Origin: Actinomadura nitritigenes
Lineage (GTDB): Bacteria > Actinomycetota > Actinomycetes > Streptosporangiales > Streptosporangiaceae
Assembly: GCF_017573545.1 (NCBI RefSeq)
Contig: NZ_JAGEOK010000033.1
Span: 62,001 to 126,000 of the forward strand
Reading direction: 5' to 3'
Length of the DNA stretch: 64,000 nt
Positions 53,485 to 63,345 of the stretch are shown here, piece by piece. A program made the position numbers and the translations under genes. Within the stretch, counting starts at the first letter, position 1; each line of letters starts with the position of its first letter. The notes under the pieces were generated by a model, which saw nothing but the letters and a program-made list of their open reading frames with translations, did no database searches and had not been told where the DNA came from.

Positions 53485-53703
53485 ATGGCCAGGCAAATCA
53501 CTTTCGGGTCCGCGGACATCGCCGTACGGACCCTGGAACACCGCGTCGAGGTGCTGGAACGCCATGTCGCCGCCCTGACCGAGGCGCTGCGGGTCATGGC
53601 CATGGCGGTGGAGGACACGCCTTCCGGCCTGTCCGACGACGCGCGGTCGGCGCTCCGGCAGGCGCGCGAACTGCTCCTGCCGCAGCCGCCGAGTTCCCGC
53701 TGA
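53485..53703 (+). CDS. Small hypothetical protein in the dormancy locus
   Basis: This 72-residue acidic helical protein has a clear heptad stretch (VRTLEHRVEVLERHVAALTE), so it probably forms a coiled coil. The ATG at 53485 has a GAGGAGC ribosome site, and a USP gene follows 18 bases later, which supports it as a real gene. No family is recognised. It comes under the DosR-type box at 53386. Confidence 0.65.
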   Translation: MARQITFGSADIAVRTLEHRVEVLERHVAALTEALRVMAMAVEDTPSGLSDDARSALRQARELLLPQPPSSR

Positions 53704-53721
53704 CCTCTCGAAGGAGCAGCG

Positions 53722-54567
53722 ATGCCCGAAGAGCGAGCGTTCACCGTTGTCGGAACAGATGGTTCCGATCCGTCGAGCCGCGCCATCGGCTGGGCGGCCG
53801 ACGAAGCCGCGCGCACCGGCCGGGACCTGCGCGTCGTCCATGTCGTAGGCGCCCCCGCCGGTGTCCCGGGCCAGGGCGGCGCCGGCGTCCAGGCGCTGGT
53901 GGAGTCCTGGAACCCGGTCCTGCGCGCGGGACGCGAGGTCGCCCTGCGCCGCCGACCCGACCTCGCCGTCGAGGCCGTGCTGGTCCGCGACGGGAGCGCG
54001 CCCGCCGCCCTGAAGCGGTACGCCGCCGGGGCCGCGGAGGTGGTGATCGGCCATCGCGGCCGCGGCGGGTTCACCGAGCTGCTGCTCGGTTCGACCGCGC
54101 TCCACCTCGCCGGGCGACTGCCCGTCCCGCTGACCATCGTCCGGGGGCGGGACGTCGAACCGGTGGGCGAGATCATCGTCGGCCTGGACCTGCTGGAGGA
54201 CCCCGCACCGCAGCTCGGTCACGCCTTCGCCGTGGCGGAGGCGCGCGGCGCCCGCCTGCACGCGTTCCACGCGTGGCAGCCCGCGCCCCTCGCCGTCTCC
54301 GCGGGCGTGGACCTGCACGCGGCGGCGAACACGCTCCAGAGCCATCTCGCCGCGACGCTGGCGCCCTGGCGGGACCGTTACCCCGAGGTCGAGGTCGTCG
54401 AGGACGTCGACGTCGGCCACGCCGTCGCCGCCCTGGTCATGGCATCCGCGCACGCGGACCTGGTGGTCGTCGGATCGCGCGGCCACGTCATGCCGATCGG
54501 CTCGGTGTCGCACGGCGTGATCCACCATGCCGACTGCCCCGTCACCATCGTCCGCGCCTCCGGGTGA
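53722..54567 (+). CDS. Universal stress protein, tandem USP domains
   Basis: This 281-residue protein has two USP domains: VVGTDGSDPSSRAIGWAADE starts the first, and GHRGRGGFTELLLGSTALH is its ATP-binding loop. The second (about 145-280) ends in VGSRGHVMPIGSVSHGVIHH, which also keeps the nucleotide-binding glycines, unlike the copy on the minus strand. The AAGGAGC ribosome site precedes the ATG. It is translated after the 72-residue protein in one short operon. Confidence 0.9.
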   Translation: MPEERAFTVVGTDGSDPSSRAIGWAADEAARTGRDLRVVHVVGAPAGVPGQGGAGVQALVESWNPVLRAGREVALRRRPDLAVEAVLVRDGSAPAALKRYAAGAAEVVIGHRGRGGFTELLLGSTALHLAGRLPVPLTIVRGRDVEPVGEIIVGLDLLEDPAPQLGHAFAVAEARGARLHAFHAWQPAPLAVSAGVDLHAAANTLQSHLAATLAPWRDRYPEVEVVEDVDVGHAVAALVMASAHADLVVVGSRGHVMPIGSVSHGVIHHADCPVTIVRASG

Positions 54568-54633
54568 CGGTGCCCGCGCCTCCGGACGGCGGTGCCCGGA
54601 CCGGCCCCCGGACGCCCTCCGGCCCGCGCGAAG

Positions 54634-54647
54634 GGGCCTTTCGGCCC
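54634..54647 (+). promoter_or_regulatory. DosR-type box upstream of site-2 protease gene
   Basis: GGGCCTTTCGGCCC is a symmetrical variant of the DosR site (A/T of each arm changed to C/G). It lies 52 bases before the protease start. Confidence 0.5.
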
Positions 54648-54699
54648 TGATCAACGGCCGGTGGGCGAACGACGCTGGGAGCGTCACAGGGAGGTCGCC

Positions 54700-55851
54700 A
54701 TGAAGCAGACGTTCAAGCTCGGCACGATCGGAGGCGTCCCGGTCGGCCTGAACTGGTCGGTCGTCGTCACCGTGATCCTGGTCGCCGACATCCTCGCCCA
54801 GTCGGTCCTGCCCGGCGCGGACCCGTCCGCGCCCGCGGGCGCCCGGTGGGCGGCGGCGCTCGTCACGGCGGCGCTGTTCCTCGGGTCGCTGGCCGCGCAC
54901 GAGTTCGCCCACGCGCTCGTCGCCCGCCGCCACGGCGTCCGGGTCGACTCCGTCACGCTGTGGATGCTCGGCGGCGTCGCCGAGCTGGAGGGCGAGCCCC
55001 CGACCGCGCGCGCGGACCTGCGCATCGCCGCGGTGGGGCCGGCGACGAGCGGCGCCATGGCCGCCGCCTTCGCCGCCGTGTGGGCGGCGGCCGCCGCGCT
55101 CGGCGCGCCGCCGCTGGCCACCACGCCGCTGGCCTGGCTGGCGGTCACGAACGCCGCGATCGCCGTGTTCAACCTGCTGCCGGGCACCCCTCTGGACGGC
55201 GGCCGGATCCTGCGCGGGCTGCTGTGGCGCCGCCGCGGCGACCGGGTCGGCGCCGCGCACGCCGCCGACCGGGCGGGGCTCGCGATGGGCCGGGCGATGA
55301 TCGGCGGCGGCCTGGCCGCCCTGCTGGTCGGCGGCTGGTTCGACGGGCTGTGGCTGGCCCTCGTCGGATGGTTCATCACCAGCTCGGCGAAGGCCGAGGA
55401 CCGCTGGACCGACCTGCGCGAGGCCGCCGGCGGCCGGCGCGTCGCGGACATCATGACGTCCCATCCCGACCACGGCTGGACGTGGCAAACCGCCGGCGCC
55501 TTCATCGACACCGTCGCCGTGGCGTCGCGCCAGGCGGTCTTCCCCGTCGTCGACACCGAAGGGGACCCGGTCGGCGTCGTGACGGTGGAACGGCTCATGC
55601 GCCTGCCCGCCGAGGACGCCGGCGTCGCGCTCGGCACGCTCACGGTGCCGCTGCAGGCCGGCCGCGTCGTCGGCCCCGACGAGCCCGCGTCCGCGGTGCT
55701 GGCCCACGCGCCGTTCATGGGCGACCTCATCGCGGTCGTGGTGGCCGACCACCATCTGCTGGGGATCGTCACGACCGCGGACGTCCAGATGCTCATCCGC
55801 CGCAGCAGGCTGCGGCCCACGACCTCCGCCGCCGCGGGCCGGGCGGCCTAG
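54700..55851 (+). CDS. Site-2 protease family protein (M50) with CBS domains
   Basis: This 383-residue membrane metalloprotease has the zinc motif H-E-x-x-H in LAAHEFAHALVARR on the second helix and the second site NLLPGTPLDGGRIL. Six or so helices (to about 235) are followed by two CBS domains (about 245-365). This is the layout of Rv2625c, a DosR-regulated protein. It may cut membrane-bound regulators under control of a nucleotide sensed by the CBS pair. The ATG at 54700 follows CAGGGAGG. A DosR-type box lies at 54634. Confidence 0.9.
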   Translation: MKQTFKLGTIGGVPVGLNWSVVVTVILVADILAQSVLPGADPSAPAGARWAAALVTAALFLGSLAAHEFAHALVARRHGVRVDSVTLWMLGGVAELEGEPPTARADLRIAAVGPATSGAMAAAFAAVWAAAAALGAPPLATTPLAWLAVTNAAIAVFNLLPGTPLDGGRILRGLLWRRRGDRVGAAHAADRAGLAMGRAMIGGGLAALLVGGWFDGLWLALVGWFITSSAKAEDRWTDLREAAGGRRVADIMTSHPDHGWTWQTAGAFIDTVAVASRQAVFPVVDTEGDPVGVVTVERLMRLPAEDAGVALGTLTVPLQAGRVVGPDEPASAVLAHAPFMGDLIAVVVADHHLLGIVTTADVQMLIRRSRLRPTTSAAAGRAA

Positions 55852-55879
55852 GGATCCCTAGAAGAGCACCCCGCAGGGA

Positions 55880-56260
55880 CCGAGCCTGTTTCGAGTCACG
55901 ACCAAGGTCGGAGCAGGCGACCGTTCCTCGAGTCGGCCGGCCAGGCCGCAGAAGCTTTGAGCTGGTTGAAGCGGCCTCCGACGACGTCGCAGGCGCCGGT
56001 AGCGGCCCGGGCCGGGTGCGGGCGTTGATGGCGGTCATGGCGAACGCAAGCGGTAGGCCATGGCCCTCGCAGGCCAGGTGAAGTTCGGTGGTCAAATGCG
56101 TCGCGGGACGGCCCGAGCGCCTGCCCGGCCGCCGGTGATGCCGGGTTCGTCCCCGACTGTTCTCCCTCTTGCGGGCGTCGGCGGCATGCTGGTGGGCCCG
56201 CACGATGGTGGAGTCCACGCACACCGCCGACCAGTCCACCACCCCGATCACGTCATCCGT
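55880..56260 (-). pseudogene. IS5-family transposase remnant
   Basis: A minus-strand reading contains WSAVCVDSTIVRAHQHAADA, then LTTELHLACEGHGLPLAFAM, the central DDE-region pattern of IS5 transposases (first Asp in VDST). Start and C-terminal end are missing and no inverted repeats are seen. The right edge abuts the last codons of the flavodoxin gene, whose tail may come from this insertion. Confidence 0.7.
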
Positions 56261-56840
56261 CAGGCAGCTTTGACGTCGGGTCCCGCCGGTCTTCCTCCAT
56301 GCGGCCTGTCTGTGGCGGAACGGGGCGGCTCCCGGGAGACCGGAGCGCGTTCGCCACGCCCGCCGCGTAGGCGTCGACGAGAGCCCAATCCCGGTAGTCC
56401 CCGTACCGGCACCCCATCGCCTTGAAGAGCAATCGCCCGGTACGCGTGATGTGCTCGGGGGCGATGACGCCGGAGAACAGCACATGGTCGCGTGCGCCCA
56501 GGCCGGCCAGCGGCCCCGCCAGCACCGCGGCCGCCTCCTTGCCCGCGAAGGAACGCCAGGGCCCCCGCAGCGCGGCGGGCATGCCGACGCTGAACAGCCA
56601 GACGGGGCGGCGGACGAGCACGTCCCGGCTGCGCGCGACGAAGCCGGTCGCCTCGGGCAGCCACGCCCGGTTGTGGATCGCGCTGCCGAGGACGAACGCC
56701 TCGTACTGCCTTGCGTCGCCGGCCCGGGCCATCGGGCAGGTCGTCACCGCCACGCCCCGGTCGGCGAGCACCCCCGCGATCCGCTCGGCGATGCTCTCGG
56801 TCGACCCGTGGACGCTCGCGTACGCCACCAGAACACTCAT
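56253..56840 (-). CDS. Flavodoxin domain-containing protein
   Basis: This 195-residue protein has the flavodoxin fold with the FMN phosphate loop ASVHGSTESIAERIA (residues 8-22), AFVLGSAIHNRAWLP and LFSVGMPAALRGPW. It resembles HemG-type menaquinone-dependent protoporphyrinogen oxidases and the flavodoxin proteins found in actinobacterial dormancy loci. An electron-transfer role is likely; the partner is unknown. The ATG at 56840 follows GGGAGGTGA. The last ten or so residues run into an IS5 scar, so the C-terminus may be altered. No good DosR-type box is seen before it. Confidence 0.85.
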   Translation of the reverse strand: MSVLVAYASVHGSTESIAERIAGVLADRGVAVTTCPMARAGDARQYEAFVLGSAIHNRAWLPEATGFVARSRDVLVRRPVWLFSVGMPAALRGPWRSFAGKEAAAVLAGPLAGLGARDHVLFSGVIAPEHITRTGRLLFKAMGCRYGDYRDWALVDAYAAGVANALRSPGSRPVPPQTGRMEEDRRDPTSKLPDG

Positions 56841-57083
56841 GCCGTCACCTCCCGGCCGCCGTCCGGGCCCGCCACCGCTCCGTCGGAGCGGGCTCGTCGG
56901 CGAGCACGAAGTAGCTCTCCTCCTGCGCGGAGTGCAGCCGCAGGACGGCGTGCGAGCGCGGCGTCGCGCGTCCCGAGGCCCGGTCCGGCGATCTGCTCGG
57001 CGAGCGCCGGCGCGGCCTTCTCCGCGCGGGCGGCCCGTGCCCGATTCCGGGCGTTCCCGCGATCACTGTCCTCACGCCGATCT
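56841..57083 (-). pseudogene. Possible gene tail, family unknown
   Basis: A minus-strand frame ends in VLRLHSAQEESYFVLADE and PAPTERW before a stop at 56845. The helical Leu/His/Glu pattern recalls the end of a hemerythrin-like helix bundle, but the rest of the frame is Arg/Pro-rich and not convincing. It may be a remnant between the flavodoxin and DUF1876 genes. Confidence 0.25.
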
Positions 57084-57335
57084 TCACACCGGCTCAGCAA
57101 GTTGCGCGATGTCCTCGCTCGCGAGTCCCCGCAGCCGGTAGGCGAGGTCCGCCAGCGCCCGGCCGGCGGCCAGTTCGTCGCCGATCTCCGGTATCCGGCG
57201 GTCGGCCGGATTTCGGCGGGCGTGCCCGTGCCCGGTGATCCTCGGCTCGCCGCCGGTGAACAGCACGGCGCGCGCGTCGGTGTCGGTGGCGTCCTCGCTG
57301 ATGTAGAGCTCGACGCTCCACTGCTTGGTCTCCAT
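57084..57335 (-). CDS. DUF1876 domain protein (Rv1738/Rv2632c-like)
   Basis: This 83-residue protein begins METKQWSVELYISEDATDTD and ends ALADLAYRLRGLASEDI, the small alpha-beta fold of DUF1876. In Mycobacterium tuberculosis Rv1738 of this family is among the strongest DosR-induced genes and resembles ribosome hibernation factors in structure, so a role in slowing translation is possible. The DosR-type box at 57401-57414 lies 66 bases upstream, the usual distance. Full length, start ATG with AAGGGG upstream. Confidence 0.85.
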   Translation of the reverse strand: METKQWSVELYISEDATDTDARAVLFTGGEPRITGHGHARRNPADRRIPEIGDELAAGRALADLAYRLRGLASEDIAQLAEPV

Positions 57336-57400
57336 GGTGAATACCCCTTCACCTGGGTGGCTTCCACACCATCGTCGGCGAGGGCCCGCGGGCCGCCTCA

Positions 57401-57414
57401 GGGGCGAACGTCCC
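57401..57414. promoter_or_regulatory. DosR-type box upstream of DUF1876 gene
   Basis: GGGGCGAACGTCCC; read on the minus strand it is GGGACGTTCGCCCC, close to the DosR consensus, 66 bases before the DUF1876 start. Confidence 0.65.
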
Positions 57415-57535
57415 TTGCCCGGACGACCAACGACCCCGCGCGGACCGGCGCCGTGGACGAGCTCGGACCGTCCCGACCGCCGCGTCCCGCGGAGCCGAGG
57501 GCGCTCGGCCCGGCCGCTGGGGGTCACAAGCGGCC

Positions 57536-57549
57536 GGGCCGAAGGTCCC
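57536..57549. promoter_or_regulatory. DosR-type box
   Basis: GGGCCGAAGGTCCC keeps both arms apart from one base. It lies just before the sortase fragment and may once have driven that gene. Confidence 0.6.
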
Positions 57550-57554
57550 GTGCG

Positions 57555-57671
57555 GGACCCGACCCGACCATCCGGCTCATGACCTGCGGCGGAACCTTCA
57601 ACCCGACCAAGCGCAGCTACAACGACAACATCATCGTCTACGGGGTCCTCGTCGGATGGACCATGTCGTGA
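57555..57671 (+). pseudogene. C-terminal fragment of a class F sortase
   Basis: A 38-codon reading contains RLMTCGGTFNPTKRSYNDN and IIVYGVLVGW. This is the end of class F sortases, with the catalytic Cys in T-C-G-G and the Arg/Asn that follow. The rest of the enzyme, including the catalytic His, is absent. A DosR-type box stands directly before it. Confidence 0.65.
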
Positions 57672-57738
57672 CCGGGCCCGGCGCGCGGCGCGGATCGGGC
57701 GGGCCCCGCGCCCACGGGACCAGTGGTGGCCCGGGGAC

Positions 57739-57752
57739 GGGCTCTTGGTCCC
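57739..57752 (+). promoter_or_regulatory. DosR-type box upstream of CBS-BON gene
   Basis: GGGCTCTTGGTCCC, with a good right arm and a changed left arm, lies 82 bases before the CBS protein start. Confidence 0.55.
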
Positions 57753-57834
57753 TACCGGGAACGGCCTTCGGCGCCCAGTGTGAAAGGCGAAACGGCCGTG
57801 CGGCCACGTCCGGCCGGCCGAAAGGAGACGGGTC

Positions 57835-58503
57835 ATGTCCGAGCGGAAAGTCGATGACGTGATGACGACCGATGTCGTGACGGTGCGCGAGGACACGCCC
57901 CTCAAGCGGCTGGCCTCGCTCATGACCGAGCACGGCATCGCCTGCCTGCCGGTCTTGGACGAGAACCGCAAGGTCGTGGGCCTCGTATCGGAAGAGGACC
58001 TGCTGCCCGGTCGGGAGAATGCGCACCGCGTGCGGCGGTGGCTCCACCCGCACGCGGCCGAGGCCGCCACCACGCGGGCGCGCGACGTGATGTCGGCGCC
58101 CGCCACCACCGTCCCGGCCGGAACCACGATCGCGAAGGCGGCCCGGCTCATGACCGAGCCCGGAGCACGCAGGCTGCCGGTAGTGAACACCGACGGCGGC
58201 CTGGCAGGCATCATCGCCCCACGCGACCTGCTGAAGGCGTTCCTGCGCCCCGACGCCGACATCCACCGGGAGATCATCGAACAGGTCTTCACCAACGGCC
58301 TGGGAATCCCACCCGCACTCATCGACGTCCAAGTCGTCGACGGCGTGGCGACCCTCACCGGCGAAGTACCGACGACCGAAGACGTGCCCTTCGCGACCCG
58401 CACGGCCTCCGCCATCGACGGTGTCGTCGCCGTCGACAACCGGCTCACCGCCGCCGTCGACGACCGCCACCGCCCCCGCACCGCCGATCTCACCGACTAC
58501 TGA
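57835..58503 (+). CDS. CBS domain protein with BON domain
   Basis: This 222-residue protein has two CBS motifs (about 8-60 and 78-135; VDDVMTTDVVTVREDTPLKR and ARDVMSAPATTVPAGTTIAK) and a C-terminal BON domain (about 143-208; VQVVDGVATLTGEVPTTED). CBS pairs bind adenine nucleotides; BON domains associate with membranes or lipids. It is related in build to the DosR protein Hrp1 (Rv2626c) with an added BON domain. AAAGGAGA precedes the ATG. It is followed 33 bases later by a second CBS protein. Confidence 0.88.
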   Translation: MSERKVDDVMTTDVVTVREDTPLKRLASLMTEHGIACLPVLDENRKVVGLVSEEDLLPGRENAHRVRRWLHPHAAEAATTRARDVMSAPATTVPAGTTIAKAARLMTEPGARRLPVVNTDGGLAGIIAPRDLLKAFLRPDADIHREIIEQVFTNGLGIPPALIDVQVVDGVATLTGEVPTTEDVPFATRTASAIDGVVAVDNRLTAAVDDRHRPRTADLTDY

Positions 58504-58536
58504 CGGCCGCCCGGCGACCGCCGAGAGGAGACGTCC

Positions 58537-59142
58537 ATGCTGGTCCGCGAAGCCATGACCGCGCCCGCGGTGACGATCGCGCCGTCGGCCACCGTCCGCC
58601 AGGCCATGAGGGTGCTGCTCGAGCACGACGTGACCGCGTTGCCGGTCGTCGGCGAGACGGGCCGGCTGGTCGGGATCGTCAGCGAGATGGACCTGCTGCG
58701 CGGCGCGTTCGAGGCGGACCCCCGCGCCTTCGCCCGCCCGCTCGGCGGTGCGCCGAGGGGGCCGGAGCCCGGCCGCGTCGAGCAGGTCATGACCCGGGAC
58801 GTCCGCACGGCGCGTCCGACCACCGACGTCGCCGAACTGGCGGAGATGATGCTGCGGACGAGGATCAAGAGCGTCCCCGTCGTCGACGGCTCCGCCGTCG
58901 TGGGCGTCGTCAGCCGCCGCGACCTCATCGCGACGCTGGCCCGGGGCGACGCTCGCATCCGCGACGACGTCCTGGCCTCCATCGCCGCGTACGCACCGGA
59001 CGGCGGCCCCTGGGACGTCACCGTGGAGGACGGCGTGGTCCGGCTGAGGGGGCGGCACGACGAGCAGGCCGAACGGATCGTCGAGGTGCTGGCCCGCACC
59101 GTCCCCGGCGCCACCCGCGTCCTTCTCACGTCTGCCCGGTAA
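58537..59142 (+). CDS. CBS domain protein
   Basis: This 201-residue protein has two CBS motifs (about 1-58, MLVREAMTAPAVTIAPSATV; and 80-135, VEQVMTRDVRTARPTTDVAE), followed by a short BON-like beta unit (WDVTVEDGVVRLRG) that is shorter than in the preceding gene. The pair probably arose by duplication. AGAGGAGA precedes the ATG. It would sense AMP or ATP during hypoxia or starvation as proposed for Hrp1-type proteins. Confidence 0.88.
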   Translation: MLVREAMTAPAVTIAPSATVRQAMRVLLEHDVTALPVVGETGRLVGIVSEMDLLRGAFEADPRAFARPLGGAPRGPEPGRVEQVMTRDVRTARPTTDVAELAEMMLRTRIKSVPVVDGSAVVGVVSRRDLIATLARGDARIRDDVLASIAAYAPDGGPWDVTVEDGVVRLRGRHDEQAERIVEVLARTVPGATRVLLTSAR

Positions 59143-59149
59143 GCCGCGT

Positions 59150-59344
59150 CTCGGAGGGCGCTGGGGCAGGGAACCTCGGCAGGGCCGAACCGCCGCCAGT
59201 ACGGCGGGAACATCCACGACCACCCGACCAGCGAGCCGGGACCGAGCACGTCGATGCCGACCGGCCCGTCCGCCGGCGACGCGCGAGACCAGGTCGACCC
59301 GTGCCCTCCCGGATGATCCAGAACCGTTCCGCGGGAGGAGCGTG
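59150..59344 (-). pseudogene. Frameshifted remnant of a cyclic-nucleotide-binding (CRP-like) protein
   Basis: One minus-strand frame reads AERFWIIREGTGR, then after a frame change another reads GPVGIDVLGPGSLVGWSWMF and PPYWRRFG. Together they give part of a CRP-type cNMP-binding fold (LGPG-x-(L/V)-G-W-S-W-(L/M)-FPPY). The start, the helix C and any DNA-binding part are lost. Confidence 0.6.
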
Positions 59345-59415
59345 CCTCCGGCATCGCGATCACCTCGTTCCGCGCTCGCTTCGCGGCCGGTGCCGGCGTG
59401 GAGGCGCGGCCCTCG

Positions 59416-59508
59416 TCAGCCGTGCACGTCGAGGATCAGCGCCTTGCCGGTCGGCTCCCCCACCTGGTGGCCGCGAACGATCACCCGGTCGCCCTTGTTC
59501 GCCTTCAA
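59416..59508 (-). CDS. Truncated DUF1918 protein (30 residues)
   Basis: This short frame reads MKANKGDRVIVRGHQVGEP and TGKALILDVHG, then stops. The first strand pair is that of DUF1918 proteins (about 60-70 residues; the DosR-linked Rv0569 and Rv2302 belong here), whose second half is missing. The TTG start at 59508 has GAGGAGACGGC before it, and a DosR-type box lies 76 bases upstream. It is probably a truncated, inactive copy. Confidence 0.55.
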   Translation of the reverse strand: MKANKGDRVIVRGHQVGEPTGKALILDVHG

Positions 59509-59583
59509 GCCGTCTCCTCAGTCAGCCCGTCGGCCGGCGCTCGCCGACATCTTCAGCGTGGGCATGCGCGGCCCCGCACGCGG

Positions 59584-59597
59584 GGACCGAAGGTCCC
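59584..59597 (-). promoter_or_regulatory. DosR-type box upstream of truncated DUF1918 gene
   Basis: GGACCGAAGGTCCC (preceded by GG) has a perfect GTCCC arm. It lies between the divergent DUF1918 remnant and ftsH and may serve either. Confidence 0.6.
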
Positions 59598-59637
59598 GGC
59601 TTCGCCGCCGCCCACGTCCCCGCCGGGCTCGCACGCA

Positions 59638-59651
59638 GGGCCCAACGTCCC
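59638..59651 (+). promoter_or_regulatory. DosR-type box upstream of ftsH
   Basis: GGGCCCAACGTCCC lies 59 bases before the FtsH start and fits the GGGNC-N4-GNCCC pattern. Confidence 0.6.
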
Positions 59652-59709
59652 AGGCCGCGCGGGACCTCCGCGCATACCGGCAGCGGACGATCAAGGAGAG
59701 GCTGGAACC

Positions 59710-61683
<1,974 letters not shown>

Positions 61684-61789
61684 GGCCGACGGTCGTGGTG
61701 GCCCCGGGTTCTGAGCCCCTGTCCCCCTCACCGCGCCGACTGCAATGGAGATGAGGAAGGCACTCCCGGCCGAGGGAGCGAGGAGGCGC

Positions 61790-61825
61790 GGCGCACCGGC
61801 GGCAGGGTGATCGCACCGGTGCGCC
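61790..61825 (+). terminator. Hairpin downstream of ftsH
   Basis: GGCGCACCGG pairs perfectly with CCGGTGCGCC across 16 bases; TTCTG follows. A possible weak terminator for ftsH. Confidence 0.4.
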
Positions 61826-61995
61826 TTCTGATCCCCGCGCTGAGCGAGCATCCCGGCCCGGCCGACACGCGGATCGCGTGCTCGGGCGCCCTGGGCCGGC
61901 TCGACGGCCTGGCGACCCCCATGCTGCTCCAGTTCGGGACCAAGGCGGCGCCGCGGCCGGCGCTCCGAAAGACCCGGACTTCCACGGACGCGCTG

Positions 61996-62009
61996 GGGAC
62001 TTTGGTCCC
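61996..62009 (+). promoter_or_regulatory. Perfect DosR-type box upstream of STAS gene
   Basis: GGGACTTTGGTCCC matches the mycobacterial DosR consensus exactly, 70 bases before the STAS protein start. Confidence 0.75.
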
Positions 62010-62079
62010 TGGAGCCGGCTCCGCCCCTCACCGGAGGCTTGAGAAAACCGCTCAGCGAGCGGGACAGGAGACGATCGCG

Positions 62080-62445
62080 ATGAACATGACGACCGGACGG
62101 CCCACGCCGTCCGCGCAGCTGCGAACCACGGTCCGGTCCGGGCCGCCGCGCCGGGTCGTCCTGGCCGGGGAGCTCGACATCCTCACGGCCGGACGCCTCG
62201 AGGACCTGCTGACCGAGATCGCCGAGGCCGGCTCACCGCGGGTCGAGATCGACGCCCGTGACCTCACGTTCTGCGACGCCACCGGCCTCCAGGCGCTGGT
62301 CGCCGCCGACGAGATCGCCGTGCGGCGCGGCGGCGGCCTCACGCTGACCGGCGCCTCGCCGCTGCTGCGCAGGATCCTGCGCATCACCGGCCTCGACCGG
62401 CGCTTCCCCGTGGGCGAGCGGACCGGAAGCGGGCGCCCGGCATGA
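62080..62445 (+). CDS. STAS domain protein (anti-sigma factor antagonist)
   Basis: This 121-residue STAS protein reads RRVVLAGELDILTAGRLEDL, then VEIDARDLTFCDATGLQALV. In anti-sigma antagonists (SpoIIAA/RsbV) the phosphorylated residue lies in D-S-S-G; here it is D-A-T-G, so Thr takes the acceptor place. It would bind an anti-sigma kinase when unphosphorylated and so release a sigma factor; no kinase is nearby. The ATG at 62080 follows AGGAGACG, and the stop overlaps the ABC ATPase start (ATGA). A perfect DosR-type box precedes it. Confidence 0.82.
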   Translation: MNMTTGRPTPSAQLRTTVRSGPPRRVVLAGELDILTAGRLEDLLTEIAEAGSPRVEIDARDLTFCDATGLQALVAADEIAVRRGGGLTLTGASPLLRRILRITGLDRRFPVGERTGSGRPA

Positions 62446-63326
62446 CCACGGTGATCGAGACCCTGGGGCTCACCAAACGCTACGGGCGGACGACCGCGCT
62501 CGACGCGCTCGACCTGAACATCGAGCAGGGCGAGGTGTTCGGGTACCTGGGGCCCAACGGCGCCGGCAAGTCCACGACGGTCGGCCTCCTGCTCGGCTTC
62601 ATCCGCCCGACATCGGGTGCCGCGAGGGTCTTCGGACTCGACGTCCGGCGCGCGGCCCGGGACATCCATCGGGACCTCGCCTACGTGCCGAGCGAGGCGA
62701 ACCTCTGGCCCTCCCTGACGGGCGCGGAGACCCTGCACTTCCTGAACACGGTCCATGGCTCGGTCGACGAGGCCTACCGCGACGAGCTCGTCCGCCGCTT
62801 CGAGCTCGACCTCGACAAGAAGGTCCGCTCCTACAGCCACGGCAACCGGCAGAAGATCCTGCTCATCGCGGCGTTCGCGGCCCGGCCGCGGCTGCTGGTC
62901 CTGGACGAGCCGACGACCGGCCTCGACCCCCTCATGGAGCAGGTGTTCCGGCAGTGCGTCCGGGAGGCCCGCGACCGGGGGCAGACCGTGCTGCTGTCGT
63001 CGCACATCCTCAGCGAGGTCGAAGCGGTGTGCGACCGCGTGGCGATGCTGCGAGCGGGCCGGATCGCCGAGACCGGCTCGCTCGAGGTCCTGCGCAGGCT
63101 CGCGGCGACCCACGTCCGGGCGCACCTGGACTCGGCCGTCCCCGACCTGTCCGGTGTTCCGGGGATCCGCAACGTCGTCGTCGACGGACGCCTCGTCGAA
63201 TGCGACGTGTCCGGGCCGATGCGCCCGCTGCTCCACGCACTCGCCGACGCGGGCCTCGAGAAGCTGACGACCCGCGAGCCCTCCCTGGAGGAGCTGTTCA
63301 TCGCCCAGTACGGCACGGCCGGCTGA
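62442..63326 (+). CDS. ABC-2 type exporter, ATP-binding protein
   Basis: This 294-residue ATPase has Walker A GPNGAGKST, a signature segment SYSHGNRQKILLIAAF (the usual LSGGQ is replaced by SHGNR, common in this DrrA-like group) and Walker B LLVLDEPTTGLDP, with the H-loop SSHIL. A C-terminal extension (about 220-294) is typical of drug/antibiotic exporters. Translation is coupled to the STAS gene by an ATGA overlap, so it should share its DosR-type promoter. It pairs with the permease that follows 19 bases later. Confidence 0.9.
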   Translation: MTTVIETLGLTKRYGRTTALDALDLNIEQGEVFGYLGPNGAGKSTTVGLLLGFIRPTSGAARVFGLDVRRAARDIHRDLAYVPSEANLWPSLTGAETLHFLNTVHGSVDEAYRDELVRRFELDLDKKVRSYSHGNRQKILLIAAFAARPRLLVLDEPTTGLDPLMEQVFRQCVREARDRGQTVLLSSHILSEVEAVCDRVAMLRAGRIAETGSLEVLRRLAATHVRAHLDSAVPDLSGVPGIRNVVVDGRLVECDVSGPMRPLLHALADAGLEKLTTREPSLEELFIAQYGTAG

Positions 63327-63345
63327 CCGGCGCCGAGGAGACGAG

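Larger units (their letters stand above)
57336..57834. other. Regulatory region with three DosR-type boxes and a sortase scrap
   Basis: This gap between the divergent DUF1876 and CBS genes holds boxes at 57401, 57536 and 57739 and a fragment of a class F sortase gene. No intact gene is present. Confidence 0.5.
59143..59709. other. Gap with two DosR-type boxes and gene remnants
   Basis: Between the second CBS gene and ftsH lie a broken cyclic-nucleotide-binding gene, a 30-codon DUF1918 gene (both minus strand) and DosR-type boxes at 59584 and 59638. No full-length gene is present. Confidence 0.5.
61684..62079. other. Intergenic gap with hairpin and DosR-type box
   Basis: These 396 bases hold a hairpin at 61790-61825 and the best DosR-type box of the window at 61996-62009. 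A plus-strand frame runs through into the STAS gene but has no ribosome site or family match. Confidence 0.5.

Noticed and set aside
61807..62079. Extension of the STAS frame upstream
   Set aside because: It would run through the perfect DosR-type box and has no ribosome site; the ATG at 62080 gives a normal-length STAS protein.
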